Below, one piece after another: positions 27,013 to 36,392 of a DNA stretch of 64,000 nt. The notes beneath the pieces were generated by a model, which did no database searches, was not told the origin of the DNA, and saw nothing but the letters and a program-made list of their open reading frames with translations. How positions within the stretch are numbered: position 1 is the first letter of the stretch; every line of letters starts with the position of its first letter. Where the stretch lies: assembly GCA_947502305.1 (NCBI GenBank), contig CANMZA010000001.1, positions 372,001 to 436,000 on the forward strand, read 5' to 3'. The position numbers and the translations under genes are program-made. The stretch comes from an uncultured Erythrobacter sp. (GTDB taxonomy: Bacteria > Pseudomonadota > Alphaproteobacteria > Sphingomonadales > Sphingomonadaceae).

Positions 27013-29526
27013 ATGCGTCATTACCGCCTTTTGGCCGCAGCATCTTTCGCCGCCATCGCATGTGCATCCACGCCGGCAATGGCGCAGTCCGCCTCTGATC
27101 AGACTGCGGCGCAGGATGATGACAATGCAATCATCGTGACCGCGCGCCGCCAGAGCGAGCGTTTGCAAGATGTGCCCGCATCGGTTTCTGTCTTAACGGC
27201 GGATGCTCTTGAGAAAACCGGTGCAGAAAATGCGGCGGACTTTGCGCAATTAACGGCTGGGGTCACAATTGTGACCGGCACCGCAGAGGCGGGCGACACG
27301 CAAATCAACATTCGCGGTATCAATGGAGCACGCGATGCGGAAAGCTCCGTGGCGTTGGTGGTGGACGGTATCCTCAAAACCAACACGGCGCAGCTGAACC
27401 AGAACCAAGGGACTTTGCGGCAGGTTGAAATCCTCAAAGGTCCGCAGGGCGCGCTCTACGGCCGCAACGCTGCTGCCGGTGCGATTGTGCTGCAGACGCA
27501 GCGGCCGGGCGATACGTTTGAAGGGGCTGTCAGAGGCTCCTTTGCTAATGAGAACACCGCAACCGGTACCGCGTTCATTTCTGGACCACTGGCAGAAAAT
27601 CTCGGCTTTGTCCTGTCGGGCTATTACCGCACGACTGATGGTTTTTTCCGCAATGAATTTTTGGATGCGGATGTTGTCGATGATCAAGAGGTTTGGTCCG
27701 TGGACGGCCGCATCATTGCCGATCTGGGCGAGGCGACGGAATTGGATGTTAAGGGGCGATATTCGCAGCTTCGCGGGGCGTCGATCAATTTCAATTCTTC
27801 ATTCCACCTGCCCAATTTTGCGGGGGCCAACCCGGCGTTCTTTGAAGATGTGAACGAGCATCCGTTCCGCTATTACGGCAATATCCGCCCAACGAATGAG
27901 CAAGACAGTTTCGACATTTCTGCCAAGATTGAACATGATTTCGGTGATGTCAGCCTGACCGCATGGGCGCTGTATTCGGATGTTCAGCAGGAACTCACCG
28001 CAGATGGCACTTCGGCTGATTTCGCCCGGTTCATCTCTGCTGTCGATCCAGCGGTCAGCAATGTCGTCGACAGCTGCTTCGCCAGCACGGCCAACTTGAC
28101 GGGCTTTCCGGTGAATCAACCCGGCGCGATTGGGCAAATTCCCGTGCCCTTCATCTTCGCTCCGGCCAATGGATCAACATTCGGCGCGTATAGCCCAACG
28201 ACCTGCGACGGAACACAGCTGCAGATCCGCAATCAGTCAGATATCAGCGGCGAAGTCCGTCTCGCATCGAGCGGCGGCGGCGATCTGAACTGGCAGATTG
28301 GCGCCTATTTCCTCAGCATTGATCGCGAAACTGGGGTCAGCATTGGCGGCGATACCGGGGCGGGCGTCAGCCGAGAATTGTTCAACGCCCCCGGCAGCGC
28401 CAACCCAACATCATTGCTGCTCGCGGACTCTTTCGACACAACCGTCTTCGCGGTGTTCGGCAATGCAGAATATAGCTTCGGCGATTTCACTGCCGGCCTC
28501 GCTTTGCGCTACGATATCGAGGATCGGTCATCAGAATCGCAAGTGCCTGTTGGCGCGATTGATCCTTTTACCGGCGGTCCCATCAATCCCGGCTTGGCAT
28601 TCGGCGCGTTCACACCCGTTGATGCAACCTTTAAGCAATTGCAGCCGAAAGTAAGCCTCAGCTGGCAGCCCAATCCGGACCTCAATTTCTACGCAAACTG
28701 GGGCATCGGATTTAAATCCGGCGGGTTCAACAATCAGGGGTCTTCCGCCATTATTGATGCCAATTTCGTGCAGTTCATTGGCGCTGACGTGGCGATCGAA
28801 GATCAATATGACAAAGAAGTGTCGTCTGCATTCGAGGTCGGGGTCAAAGGTGAATTTGCGAATGGTGCAATCACCTTCGATCTCGCCGGTTATTATACCG
28901 ACATCGACGATATGCAGTTCTTCGAATTCTTCGTCGGCCCATTCGGCCTCCTGCGCGTGGTGTCGAACATTGATGAGGTTGAGGTGTACGGCATCGAATT
29001 CAACACATCGGCAGAAGTGGTCGAAGGGTGGAAATTCTTCGGCGCTATCAATGTCACCGATTCAGAGATCCTCGCCAACAGCTCGCGCCCGTCAACCGTG
29101 GGGAACAAGTCGCCATACACGGCGGATTACACGATCAATCTGGGCACAGAGATTGATGTACCGATGAGCTCGTCCGTCGATCTCATCATGCGCGCCGATT
29201 ACCGGATCACCGGGCCGACATGGTTCCACTCTTTCCAAGACCAAGAGGCTCCGACGCTGTTTTCTGGCCTCTTGCCGATTTCGGCTTTGGCGCTGCCTGA
29301 TTTTGTCGGCAACGCCAATTACGGGGTCGCCCGGCGCGAGGCGTTTGGTGTTTTAAACTTGCGGGCTGGCATCGAAGTGGGCGATTTTACGGCGGCCATC
29401 TTTGCTGAAAATGCGCTCAATCGCGAATATTTGAACGAGGTTATTCCGGCGATTGAATTTGGCGGGTCGTTCATCTCACCAGGCGCGCGCCGTTTGGTTG
29501 GTGCGGAGGTCGGGTACCGCTTCTAA
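27013..29526 (+). CDS. TonB-dependent outer-membrane receptor
   Basis: The 837-residue product has a signal peptide ending near PAMAQS and a TonB-box-like IIVTARRQSERLQDVP. The plug domain shows INIRGINGARDAESSVALVV and EILKGPQGALYGRNAAAGAI, and a long beta-barrel ends in the aromatic-final strand GAEVGYRF. It is of the type used by sphingomonads to import organic substrates rather than classic siderophores. ATG 27013 is preceded by AGGGGAATAA and gives the signal peptide. Divergent placement from the GntR operon suggests it imports that operon's substrate. Confidence 0.95.
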   Translation: MRHYRLLAAASFAAIACASTPAMAQSASDQTAAQDDDNAIIVTARRQSERLQDVPASVSVLTADALEKTGAENAADFAQLTAGVTIVTGTAEAGDTQINIRGINGARDAESSVALVVDGILKTNTAQLNQNQGTLRQVEILKGPQGALYGRNAAAGAIVLQTQRPGDTFEGAVRGSFANENTATGTAFISGPLAENLGFVLSGYYRTTDGFFRNEFLDADVVDDQEVWSVDGRIIADLGEATELDVKGRYSQLRGASINFNSSFHLPNFAGANPAFFEDVNEHPFRYYGNIRPTNEQDSFDISAKIEHDFGDVSLTAWALYSDVQQELTADGTSADFARFISAVDPAVSNVVDSCFASTANLTGFPVNQPGAIGQIPVPFIFAPANGSTFGAYSPTTCDGTQLQIRNQSDISGEVRLASSGGGDLNWQIGAYFLSIDRETGVSIGGDTGAGVSRELFNAPGSANPTSLLLADSFDTTVFAVFGNAEYSFGDFTAGLALRYDIEDRSSESQVPVGAIDPFTGGPINPGLAFGAFTPVDATFKQLQPKVSLSWQPNPDLNFYANWGIGFKSGGFNNQGSSAIIDANFVQFIGADVAIEDQYDKEVSSAFEVGVKGEFANGAITFDLAGYYTDIDDMQFFEFFVGPFGLLRVVSNIDEVEVYGIEFNTSAEVVEGWKFFGAINVTDSEILANSSRPSTVGNKSPYTADYTINLGTEIDVPMSSSVDLIMRADYRITGPTWFHSFQDQEAPTLFSGLLPISALALPDFVGNANYGVARREAFGVLNLRAGIEVGDFTAAIFAENALNREYLNEVIPAIEFGGSFISPGARRLVGAEVGYRF

Positions 29527-29565
29527 TGCTGGCGGGCGCAGCTTAGGCATGGCAAGGGTTTGCTG

Positions 29566-30186
29566 ATGAGTAATCTGGATGCAAGCTACGCGAACACTGA
29601 CGATCATAAGGCGGGCCATGGCAAGCGGCCCGTCTTGATCCTGATCGATTTTGTGCAAGCCTATTTCGATCCGTCTTGCGATCTTTATGCGGGCGTAGAG
29701 GACGCGCTCAATTCGGCGCTGAGAATTCGTGAGGCGGCGCGCAAGGCCGAGGTTCCGGTGGTGCTCACCAATGTGGTCTATCATCCCAATGAACTGGATG
29801 GCGGCCGGTTTCTGGAGAAGCTGAAGCCGCTGCGCTGTTTTGTCGCGGGCGGCGCTATGGGCGCTTGGCCAGAGGGTTTGACGCCGCATGCGGATGAATT
29901 GGTCATCTCCAAACAATATCCGAGCGCATTTTTTGGGACTACATTGGCCTCGACACTAACGGCCTTGGGCGCCGACCAAGTGATTTTGACCGGCCTCACC
30001 ACCAGCGGATGCATTCGCGCATCATGTGTCGATTCCATGTCGCACGGATTTATCACAACCGTCGTGCGTGATGCGGTCGGCGATCGTCATCAGGACCCGC
30101 ATGACGCGAACCTGTTCGATATGAATGCGAAATATGCCGATGTGGTCAGCGAGGCGGAGATTCTGGAGCATTTTGCCGCGCTTTAG
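29566..30186 (+). CDS. Isochorismatase-family cysteine hydrolase (N-carbamoylsarcosine amidase-like)
   Basis: The 206-residue product shows the catalytic triad of the family: Asp in VLILIDFVQAYF, Lys in ELVISKQYPSAFFG and Cys in GLTTSGCIRASCVDSMSHGF. The TTSGCIRAS block is close to that of N-carbamoylsarcosine and related amidohydrolases. Linked to HyuA/HyuB it could hydrolyse an N-carbamoyl or amide product, as in N-methylhydantoin breakdown; this is inference. ATG 29566 is chosen, 39 bases after the TonB receptor gene. Confidence 0.87.
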   Translation: MSNLDASYANTDDHKAGHGKRPVLILIDFVQAYFDPSCDLYAGVEDALNSALRIREAARKAEVPVVLTNVVYHPNELDGGRFLEKLKPLRCFVAGGAMGAWPEGLTPHADELVISKQYPSAFFGTTLASTLTALGADQVILTGLTTSGCIRASCVDSMSHGFITTVVRDAVGDRHQDPHDANLFDMNAKYADVVSEAEILEHFAAL

Positions 30187-30192
30187 ACGGCT

Positions 30193-30645
30193 TTATTCAG
30201 CGTCCTGAATGATCAATTCTAGCGCAGCGACAACGGTTGCCATTGTTTTCTCACCTAGCAAATCATCTACCTTTGCATGGGTTTGGCTGGTGATAGAGGC
30301 CGCTTTTTCCGCTGCCTCTGCCCCGGCTTCGGTCAGGGTTAGCAGCCACGCCCGGCCATCGCGTTCGTCCCGGACCCGTTCCACCAATTCCAGTTCAATC
30401 AAGCGCCGCACCATTGCAGTGATCGCGGAATCATTCAGGCCCAATTCTTTGGCCAACAATGTCTGCGCCGCAGCCTTTTCCGAGGCGATGATCGACAGCG
30501 CAGAGATCTGCGCAGCGGTTACGCCAAGCGCTTGAATCGTTTGGCGATCCAGCTCTTTCTTCATCACATGGGCCGCAATTTGCAGGCGTGAGTAAAAGCG
30601 CAGTTTTTTGGCTGTCATCGGATTTGCATAGCCCAGAACGATCAT
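30193..30645 (-). CDS. MarR-family transcriptional regulator
   Basis: The product is 150 residues from 30645, or 141 from ATG 30618. The winged-helix core is visible as QALGVTAAQISALSIIASE, LAKELGLNDSAITAMVRRLIE and ERVRDERDGRAWLLTLTEAG (the wing). The ligand is unknown. The far start overlaps a perfect inverted repeat at 30641-30657, so the nearer start, which leaves the repeat upstream, is plausible. It converges with the isochorismatase gene and is divergent from the acyl-CoA dehydrogenase. Confidence 0.9.
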   Translation of the reverse strand: MIVLGYANPMTAKKLRFYSRLQIAAHVMKKELDRQTIQALGVTAAQISALSIIASEKAAAQTLLAKELGLNDSAITAMVRRLIELELVERVRDERDGRAWLLTLTEAGAEAAEKAASITSQTHAKVDDLLGEKTMATVVAALELIIQDAE

Positions 30646-30657
30646 TCTGTGAATGAT
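30641..30657. promoter_or_regulatory. Candidate MarR operator
   Basis: ATCATTC-TGT-GAATGAT is a perfect 7/3/7 inverted repeat at the 5' end of marR, in the 184-base gap to the divergent acyl-CoA dehydrogenase gene. MarR-family operators are commonly 15-20-base inverted repeats next to the regulator's own gene. Confidence 0.5.
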
Positions 30658-30829
30658 TTAACTTCACCACTGATACGAAAATTCCCGGAAATTCGACAGG
30701 ATGGTGCTCGATATTCGCCTCAAAGTCGGGACGGACTTGCCAAAATGCGGCAAATCCATATACTTCAACAATGAACTAAATGGAGGGCGCGGCATTCACC
30801 TGGATGCGGGCCCAAACAACTGAGGTAAG

Positions 30830-32098
30830 ATGGCGATGCAACACGATTCCAACGATTCCGAAATGAACGATCTGCGCATGTCTGAAGAAGGGCGCGTGCT
30901 CTACAACGAGGTGCAGCGGTTTGTTGCGGAAGAGGTTGATCCAATCACCGAAGAATTCTTCGCATTGGGCGAAGGGCGCGAAGACCGTTGGAGTTATGCT
31001 CCGGGTCAGTTGGAGTTGCTCGAAGGGGTAAAAGACAAAGCGCGTCAGCAAGGATTGTGGAACTTCTTCTTGCCGGATGCGGAATCGGGCGAGGGGCTGA
31101 AGAACCTTGATTATGCTTTCATCGCCGGAGTCTTAGGTCGCAATCCGTTGGCATCAGAATGCATGAATTGCAGCGCGCCGGATACGGGCAATATGGAAGT
31201 TCTGGAACGCGTCGGCACGCCGGCCCAGAAACAGCAATGGCTGGTGCCGTTGCTTGAGGGTAAAATCCGCTCTGCCTTTGCGATGACGGAACCGGGACAT
31301 CCATCCTCAGATGCGCGCAATATCCGCACAGAGGCAAAGCTGGAAAAAGGCGAATGGGTGATCAACGGAGAGAAATTCTACATCTCCGGCGCTGGTGATC
31401 CGCGCTGCAAAGTTATGATCACGATGGTGCAAACCAACCCCGACGGCCCATCGCATTCTCAGCAATCGCAGATTTTGGTCCCGATTGACACGCCGGGAGT
31501 TGAGATTGTTGGGCCGATGCATGTGTTCGGCGATGATGATGCGCCGCACGGTCATATGCATATCAAGTTCATCAATGTCCGTGTGCCAGAGGAGAATATT
31601 CTGCTGGGCGAGGGACGCGGTTTTGAGATTTCTCAGTTGCGCCTCGGCCCTGGTCGCATCCACCATTGCATGCGTTCGATTGGTGTTGCGGAACGGGCGC
31701 TGGAATTGATGGTGCATCGCGGCGGAAGCCGGGAAGCCTTTGGCCAGCCCTTGGCCTTGCTTGGGAAGAACCTTGAAGTGATTTCGCGGGCGCGGATTGA
31801 CATCGAAGCGATGCGGTTGATGGTCCTGAAAGCCGCCAAAGCGATGGATGTGATGGGCAACAAACAAGCCCGCGTCTGGGTTTCGATGGCGAAAGCCTAT
31901 GTGCCCGAAATCGTGTGCCGGATCATCGACGAATCAATCCAAATGCACGGCGCGGCGGGCGTTTCGCAATGGACGCCTCTGTCACGTATGTACGCTAACC
32001 AGCGTACTTTGCGCTTAGCAGATGGCCCGGATGAGGTTCACCACATGGTTGTTGGCCGCAATGAAATGGGCAATGCCGGATACAAACCGCGGCGGTAA
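30830..32098 (+). CDS. Acyl-CoA dehydrogenase
   Basis: The 422-residue FAD enzyme belongs to the ACAD10/11-like group that favours long or branched acyl-CoAs. Signatures are FAMTEPGHPSSDARNI in the flavin/substrate loop, GFEISQLRLGPGRIHHCMR, REAFGQPLALLGKNLEVISR and QMHGAAGVSQWTPLSRMYA. The catalytic base is probably the Glu in DGPDEVHHMVVGR. GAGG lies just upstream of ATG 30830; ATG 30836 would be spaced better. It probably oxidises a CoA ester made by the neighbouring CoA-transferase or by fatty acid metabolism. Confidence 0.92.
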   Translation: MAMQHDSNDSEMNDLRMSEEGRVLYNEVQRFVAEEVDPITEEFFALGEGREDRWSYAPGQLELLEGVKDKARQQGLWNFFLPDAESGEGLKNLDYAFIAGVLGRNPLASECMNCSAPDTGNMEVLERVGTPAQKQQWLVPLLEGKIRSAFAMTEPGHPSSDARNIRTEAKLEKGEWVINGEKFYISGAGDPRCKVMITMVQTNPDGPSHSQQSQILVPIDTPGVEIVGPMHVFGDDDAPHGHMHIKFINVRVPEENILLGEGRGFEISQLRLGPGRIHHCMRSIGVAERALELMVHRGGSREAFGQPLALLGKNLEVISRARIDIEAMRLMVLKAAKAMDVMGNKQARVWVSMAKAYVPEIVCRIIDESIQMHGAAGVSQWTPLSRMYANQRTLRLADGPDEVHHMVVGRNEMGNAGYKPRR

Positions 32099-32258
32099 CG
32101 CGCCGTACTTGCTGTACACAATGCCGAGGCCGGATTGGACGTATCGCTCACGCGGAACGGCTGATCTGGCCTCGATGCTTTTGCGGTGCAATTGATGTTC
32201 GGATAAAGAAGCCGTAGCGGCTGTCTCACACCAATCCGCATTCAGGAGCCCCGTACCC

Positions 32259-33101
32259 TTGCAAGACCTGCACATCTTTGACGAGCCGCCGCCAGGCGCC
32301 GCGCAAGATTGGACCGTCGCCCAAAATTGGGCCGCTTATAAAGATGCCGATCACAGCCATTGGTCCGATCTCGTCGCGCGCCAAACAGCAGGGCTGCAAG
32401 GGCTAGCGTGCGAGGCGTTTTTGGACGGTCTGGCAACACTCGATCTGGGCGCGGCGGGCATCCCCAATTTTGACGAATTTAACACCCGCTTCCTCGCGCA
32501 GACCGGATGGCAAGCGGTGCCGGTCATCGGTGTAATCCCCAATGGCGCGTTTTTTGCGCATCTCGCGGCGCGCCGTTTCCCCGTGGCCAATTTCGTCCGG
32601 CAACACAGCTCGCTTGATTACAATGAAGAGCCGGACATGTTTCACGATGTCTTTGGCCATTTGCCGATGTTTATTGATCGAACTTTCGGCGATTTCATGG
32701 CCGCCTATGGCCGCGCAGGATTGCGGGCAGAGGGGGCGGGCATGTCGGATCTGCTTGGGCATCTCTATTTGCACACAGTCGAATTTGGCCTGATCCGGCA
32801 GGGCGGCGGCGTGAAGGCCTATGGCGCCGGATTGCTGTCGAGCTATGCTGAAACTGTGCATGCCGTAACCAATCCGAAGGCGCGGCGGGTCGCGTTCAAT
32901 TTGCCGCGAATGATGCGCACCGATTATTTGTTCGACAAATTTCAGCCAACTTATTTCGTGATCGACAGTTTTGCCGCTCTGCTGGAGGTGATGGAGACGA
33001 CCAGCCTGTCGCAGGTTTACGAAGAATTGGACGGACATCCGGTCCTGGCGCCGGGCCAAGAATATGAGGGCGACGTTATCGTCGCAATTGATGCCGCATG
33101 A
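32259..33101 (+). CDS. phhA: Phenylalanine 4-monooxygenase
   Basis: This 280-residue non-heme iron, pterin-dependent enzyme hydroxylates phenylalanine to tyrosine. The iron ligands are seen as His-His in MFHDVFGHLPMF and Glu in HLYLHTVEFGL. VRQHSSLDYNEEPDMFHD and GAGLLSSYAETVHAV are family blocks. The start is TTG 32259, decided by AGGAG at 32244-32248, 10 bases upstream. The stop overlaps the kynA ATG (ATGA), making phenylalanine and tryptophan breakdown one operon. Confidence 0.95.
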   Translation: MQDLHIFDEPPPGAAQDWTVAQNWAAYKDADHSHWSDLVARQTAGLQGLACEAFLDGLATLDLGAAGIPNFDEFNTRFLAQTGWQAVPVIGVIPNGAFFAHLAARRFPVANFVRQHSSLDYNEEPDMFHDVFGHLPMFIDRTFGDFMAAYGRAGLRAEGAGMSDLLGHLYLHTVEFGLIRQGGGVKAYGAGLLSSYAETVHAVTNPKARRVAFNLPRMMRTDYLFDKFQPTYFVIDSFAALLEVMETTSLSQVYEELDGHPVLAPGQEYEGDVIVAIDAA

Positions 33102-34033
33102 GCGATGAAAGCGAAGCTGAAGGACCGCCGATCCGAACCACAATAGAAGACGGTGTCGAGACTTTTGAGGCCACCATTCAGGGGGAGCGGATTCAGTGGG
33201 ATAAGGGGCTGACTTACAGCCGCCATCTGCAAACCGATCAATTGCTGAACAGTCAAACGCCTGTCTCTGACAAGCCTGATGAGATGCTGTTCATCATCAT
33301 GCATCAGACGATGGAATTGTGGATCAAATTGATGCTGCATGAAGTGCGCAGCGCGATTAAGTCCTTGCGCGAGGACGATTTGGACCGGGCGGGCAAGACG
33401 CTGGACCGGACCGCGACGATTATGCGCCATATGATCCATTCTTGGGAGGTCTTGGCGACGCTGACCCCGCATGACTTCCTGACCTTTCGCGGGTTTTTGC
33501 GCAAAGCGTCGGGCTTTCAATCGCAGCAATATCGCGAGCTGGAATTTCTGCTTGGGCTGAAGCGCGCCGATCTCATTCTGGTGCATAATGGCGATGATGC
33601 GGCCACCACCGCTTTGCATGCCGCGCTGAATGCGCCGTCGCTTTATGACGAAGTGCTAGGCGCGCTGTCTCGCGGTGGTGCGGCGATCCCAGCGGAGAAG
33701 TTGAACCGGGATTGGTCACAGCCTTACGAGGCATGCGAAAAGATCGAACAGGCATGGCACGCAATTTACACCGCGCCGGATCAGAACTGGCCCCTCTATG
33801 CTTTGGGTGAGAAAGTCACCGCGCTGGAATATTATTTTCAAGAATGGCGCTTCAAACACATGAAAACCGTCGCCCGCGTGATTGGTCACAAGCACGGCAC
33901 CGGTGGATCGTCAGGCGTGTCCTATTTGGTGAAGGCGCTGGACCTACAGTTCTTCCCCGAATTGTGGTCGATGCGCACGCGCATGTCTGCGCCGAAAGAG
34001 GGCGGTGACTATGGCAATGGGTGCCCAGTATGA
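33098..34033 (+). CDS. kynA: Tryptophan 2,3-dioxygenase
   Basis: The 311-residue heme enzyme opens the indole ring of tryptophan to N-formylkynurenine. TYSRHLQTDQLLNSQTP and MHQTMELWIKLMLHEV include the distal active site. GHKHGTGGSSGVSYLVKALD near the C-terminus is the substrate and heme-pocket signature. Its N-terminal 20 residues are acidic and variable. It overlaps phhA upstream and kynB downstream by 4 bases each. Confidence 0.97.
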   Translation: MSDESEAEGPPIRTTIEDGVETFEATIQGERIQWDKGLTYSRHLQTDQLLNSQTPVSDKPDEMLFIIMHQTMELWIKLMLHEVRSAIKSLREDDLDRAGKTLDRTATIMRHMIHSWEVLATLTPHDFLTFRGFLRKASGFQSQQYRELEFLLGLKRADLILVHNGDDAATTALHAALNAPSLYDEVLGALSRGGAAIPAEKLNRDWSQPYEACEKIEQAWHAIYTAPDQNWPLYALGEKVTALEYYFQEWRFKHMKTVARVIGHKHGTGGSSGVSYLVKALDLQFFPELWSMRTRMSAPKEGGDYGNGCPV

Positions 34034-34680
34034 CCGCGCCCGTACATGAAATCGGCCGCATTTGGGACGTGTCTCAACGAATTGGCGCGGCGACACCCCT
34101 TTGGCCGGGAGAGCCGCCGGTTGAGGTCACGCGCCATGCCGCTATCGGCCCGGAATGCCCGGTCAATATTGGTGCGGTTTCGATGCCGATGCACACCGGG
34201 ACACATGCCGATGCGCCGCTGCATTATGCAGATGGGGCGGTGTCCAGCGCCGATTGCGATCTGCGGCCGTATATTGGCCGCTGCGTTCTGATCGACGTCA
34301 CCAAAGCGGGCATGCGGGTTGAAATGAGTGATTGCGACTGGGGTGCGATCGAAGGGCACACGCGCGTGATCCTGCGCACCTACGCCCGCTTCCCGCATGA
34401 TCATTGGGTTTCTGATTTCAAAGCAATCGCACCGGATGTGATTGCAAGGCTAGGAAAGCAGGGCGTTCATCTGATCGGCGTGGATGCCCCTTCGCTTGAT
34501 CCGCAAACATCAAAGACAATGGACGCGCATCATGCCGTCTTGGCGGCGGATATGCGGATATTGGAGGGCTTGGTGCTCGATGATATTACGCCGGGTGAAT
34601 ATGATCTCACCGCATTGCCGCTGAAGATAGAGGGCGCCGATGCCAGCCCGGTTCGTGCGATTTTGAGGGAAGTTTCGTGA
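34030..34680 (+). CDS. kynB: Arylformamidase (kynurenine formamidase)
   Basis: The 216-residue metal-dependent hydrolase converts N-formylkynurenine to kynurenine and formate. The metal-binding motif HTGTHADAPLHY is clear, with IWDVSQRIGAATPLWPGE at the N-terminus and GVDAPSLDPQTSKTMDAHH further on. ATG 34030 overlaps the kynA stop (ATGA). Confidence 0.96.
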   Translation: MTAPVHEIGRIWDVSQRIGAATPLWPGEPPVEVTRHAAIGPECPVNIGAVSMPMHTGTHADAPLHYADGAVSSADCDLRPYIGRCVLIDVTKAGMRVEMSDCDWGAIEGHTRVILRTYARFPHDHWVSDFKAIAPDVIARLGKQGVHLIGVDAPSLDPQTSKTMDAHHAVLAADMRILEGLVLDDITPGEYDLTALPLKIEGADASPVRAILREVS

Positions 34681-35915
34681 TGGGCAATTTGATCGACCGC
34701 GCGCGCGTTTTGGATGAACGCGATCCGCTTGGCGCGCTGCGGTCCCGTTTTCATATTCGCGAAGACCTCATCTATCTCGACGGCAATTCTTTAGGCTGCA
34801 TGCCCAAGGCGACCCCGGCGCGCATGACGCAGACGTTGGAGGCGGAATGGGCAGAGGGGCTCATTACATCCTGGCTAGATGCAGAATGGGCAACCGCGCC
34901 GCAGCGGATTGGCGACAAAATCGCGCGCCTGATCGGGGCGAAGCCCGGCGAAGTGATCGCAGCCGATTCCACATCGGTGAATATCTTTAAGGCACTGACA
35001 GCGGCGCTTTCGCTGCGGCCAGACCGCTCTGTGATCCTAACCGAAACCACCAATTTCCCGACCGATTCCTATATGATGCAAGGGATTGAGCAATTTTCAG
35101 GCGGCCGGATCAAGGCCCGCGCGGTGGCCCCGGATGCGGTGCTGGACGCGGTTGATGACAACACTGCCGCTGTGCTGCTGACACATGTGCATTACAAATC
35201 CTGCAGTGCCCGCGACATGGCCGAAACAACGCGGCGCATTCAACAATCGGGCGCGCTTGTGATCTGGGATTTGAGCCACAGTACGGGCGCGCTGGAGATT
35301 GATCTGACTGCCGCCAATGCTGATTTCGCAGTGGGCTGCGGATATAAATTCTTAAATGGCGGGCCGGGCGCGCCTGCCTTTTTCTATGTGGCGGGCCGCA
35401 ATCAGAACGCTTCGCCGGTTCTCTCCGGCTGGTTCGGCCATGCCCAACCCTTCGCCTTTGAAGAGGCATACACGCCCGCAAATGGCGCGGATCGTTTCCT
35501 TTGCGGCACGCCTTATGTGCTGGGCTTGGCCGCTTTGGAGGTCGGCGTTGATGTGATGCTGGAGGCGGATATGCGCCAAGTCCGCGCCAAATCCATCGCG
35601 CTGGGCGAGTTGTTGATCCAGGCGATGGAGCCATTGTGCCGTCAATATGGTTTTACGCTGGCGAGCCCAGAGAACCCGGCGGAGCGTGGCAGTCATATCG
35701 GCTACGCGCATGAAAATGCCTATGCGATGGTGCAGGCTTTGCGAGAGGTTGAGGTGATCGCCGATTTCCGCACGCCCGAAATGATCCGTTTCGGCCTAAC
35801 CCCGCTCACCTTGCGGCATAGCGATATTGTCGAAGCGGTGAGCAGGTTGGGGGAAGTGTGCCGTTCGCGCAGTTGGGATAGGCCAGCTTATCGGACAGTG
35901 GCCGCGGTAACGTAA
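34680..35915 (+). CDS. kynU: Kynureninase
   Basis: The 411-residue PLP enzyme cleaves kynurenine to anthranilate and alanine. The PLP lysine is in AVGCGYKFLNGGPGAPAFFY. LDGNSLGCMPKATPAR, DSTSVNIFKALTAALSL and HENAYAMVQALREVEV are family blocks. ATG 34680 overlaps the kynB stop (TGATG). No anthranilate-degrading genes lie in the window. Confidence 0.96.
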   Translation: MGNLIDRARVLDERDPLGALRSRFHIREDLIYLDGNSLGCMPKATPARMTQTLEAEWAEGLITSWLDAEWATAPQRIGDKIARLIGAKPGEVIAADSTSVNIFKALTAALSLRPDRSVILTETTNFPTDSYMMQGIEQFSGGRIKARAVAPDAVLDAVDDNTAAVLLTHVHYKSCSARDMAETTRRIQQSGALVIWDLSHSTGALEIDLTAANADFAVGCGYKFLNGGPGAPAFFYVAGRNQNASPVLSGWFGHAQPFAFEEAYTPANGADRFLCGTPYVLGLAALEVGVDVMLEADMRQVRAKSIALGELLIQAMEPLCRQYGFTLASPENPAERGSHIGYAHENAYAMVQALREVEVIADFRTPEMIRFGLTPLTLRHSDIVEAVSRLGEVCRSRSWDRPAYRTVAAVT

Positions 35916-35929
35916 GCCTGCGCAGTCAA

Positions 35930-36355
35930 TTATCTAATCGTCAGGCGCAGGATGTTGCGCTGACCATTGTGCGTGTAGGCGATGTCTTCGCCCCATGCTC
36001 GCACAATTGCGAGGCCGATGCCGCCGCCCGTTTCGGGATCTGGTCCAGCAAAATCGTCTGAAAATCCCGCACCAGTGGTGGGGTCAAATGCGGGGCCATC
36101 ATCTTCGACTTCGAGCACAATCGCATCGCCTATGTCTTCGAGCACAAGCGAGACCGACAAATCTTGCGCGCCCCCGCCATGACGTAAACAATTGGATATT
36201 AGCTCCTCTACGATGATTGCCGCCTTGACATAGGCGCGCTCATCAAGGCAGCTTTGCGTTAAATAGTCGCGCGCAAACTCTAACGCTTCGCGAATTGTGG
36301 GGCGCGGATCACGCCCGCTGGCAACGAAAGCCGAAAATCGTCTGCTTTGATCCAT
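35930..36355 (-). CDS. RsbW-like anti-sigma factor serine kinase (HATPase_c_2)
   Basis: The 141-residue product is a GHKL ATPase of the RsbW/SpoIIAB kind. The N box is IVEELISNCLRHGG, G1 is VEDDGPAFDP and G2 is GGGIGLAIVRAWG. Such kinases bind a sigma factor or another target and phosphorylate a STAS antagonist. The STAS gene (40559) and a SpoIIE-type phosphatase gene (37423) lie nearby on the same strand, giving all three parts of a partner switch. It is divergent from fecR across 37 bases. Confidence 0.85.
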   Translation of the reverse strand: MDQSRRFSAFVASGRDPRPTIREALEFARDYLTQSCLDERAYVKAAIIVEELISNCLRHGGGAQDLSVSLVLEDIGDAIVLEVEDDGPAFDPTTGAGFSDDFAGPDPETGGGIGLAIVRAWGEDIAYTHNGQRNILRLTIR

Positions 36356-36392
36356 GATTCTATGCTAACACAGAACCCAATGGGGGGAACAC

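Noticed and set aside
35917-35951. CCTGCGC/GCGCAGG hairpin after kynU as a terminator
   Set aside because: The loop is 21 bases, there is no T run and the right arm lies in the kinase coding region.
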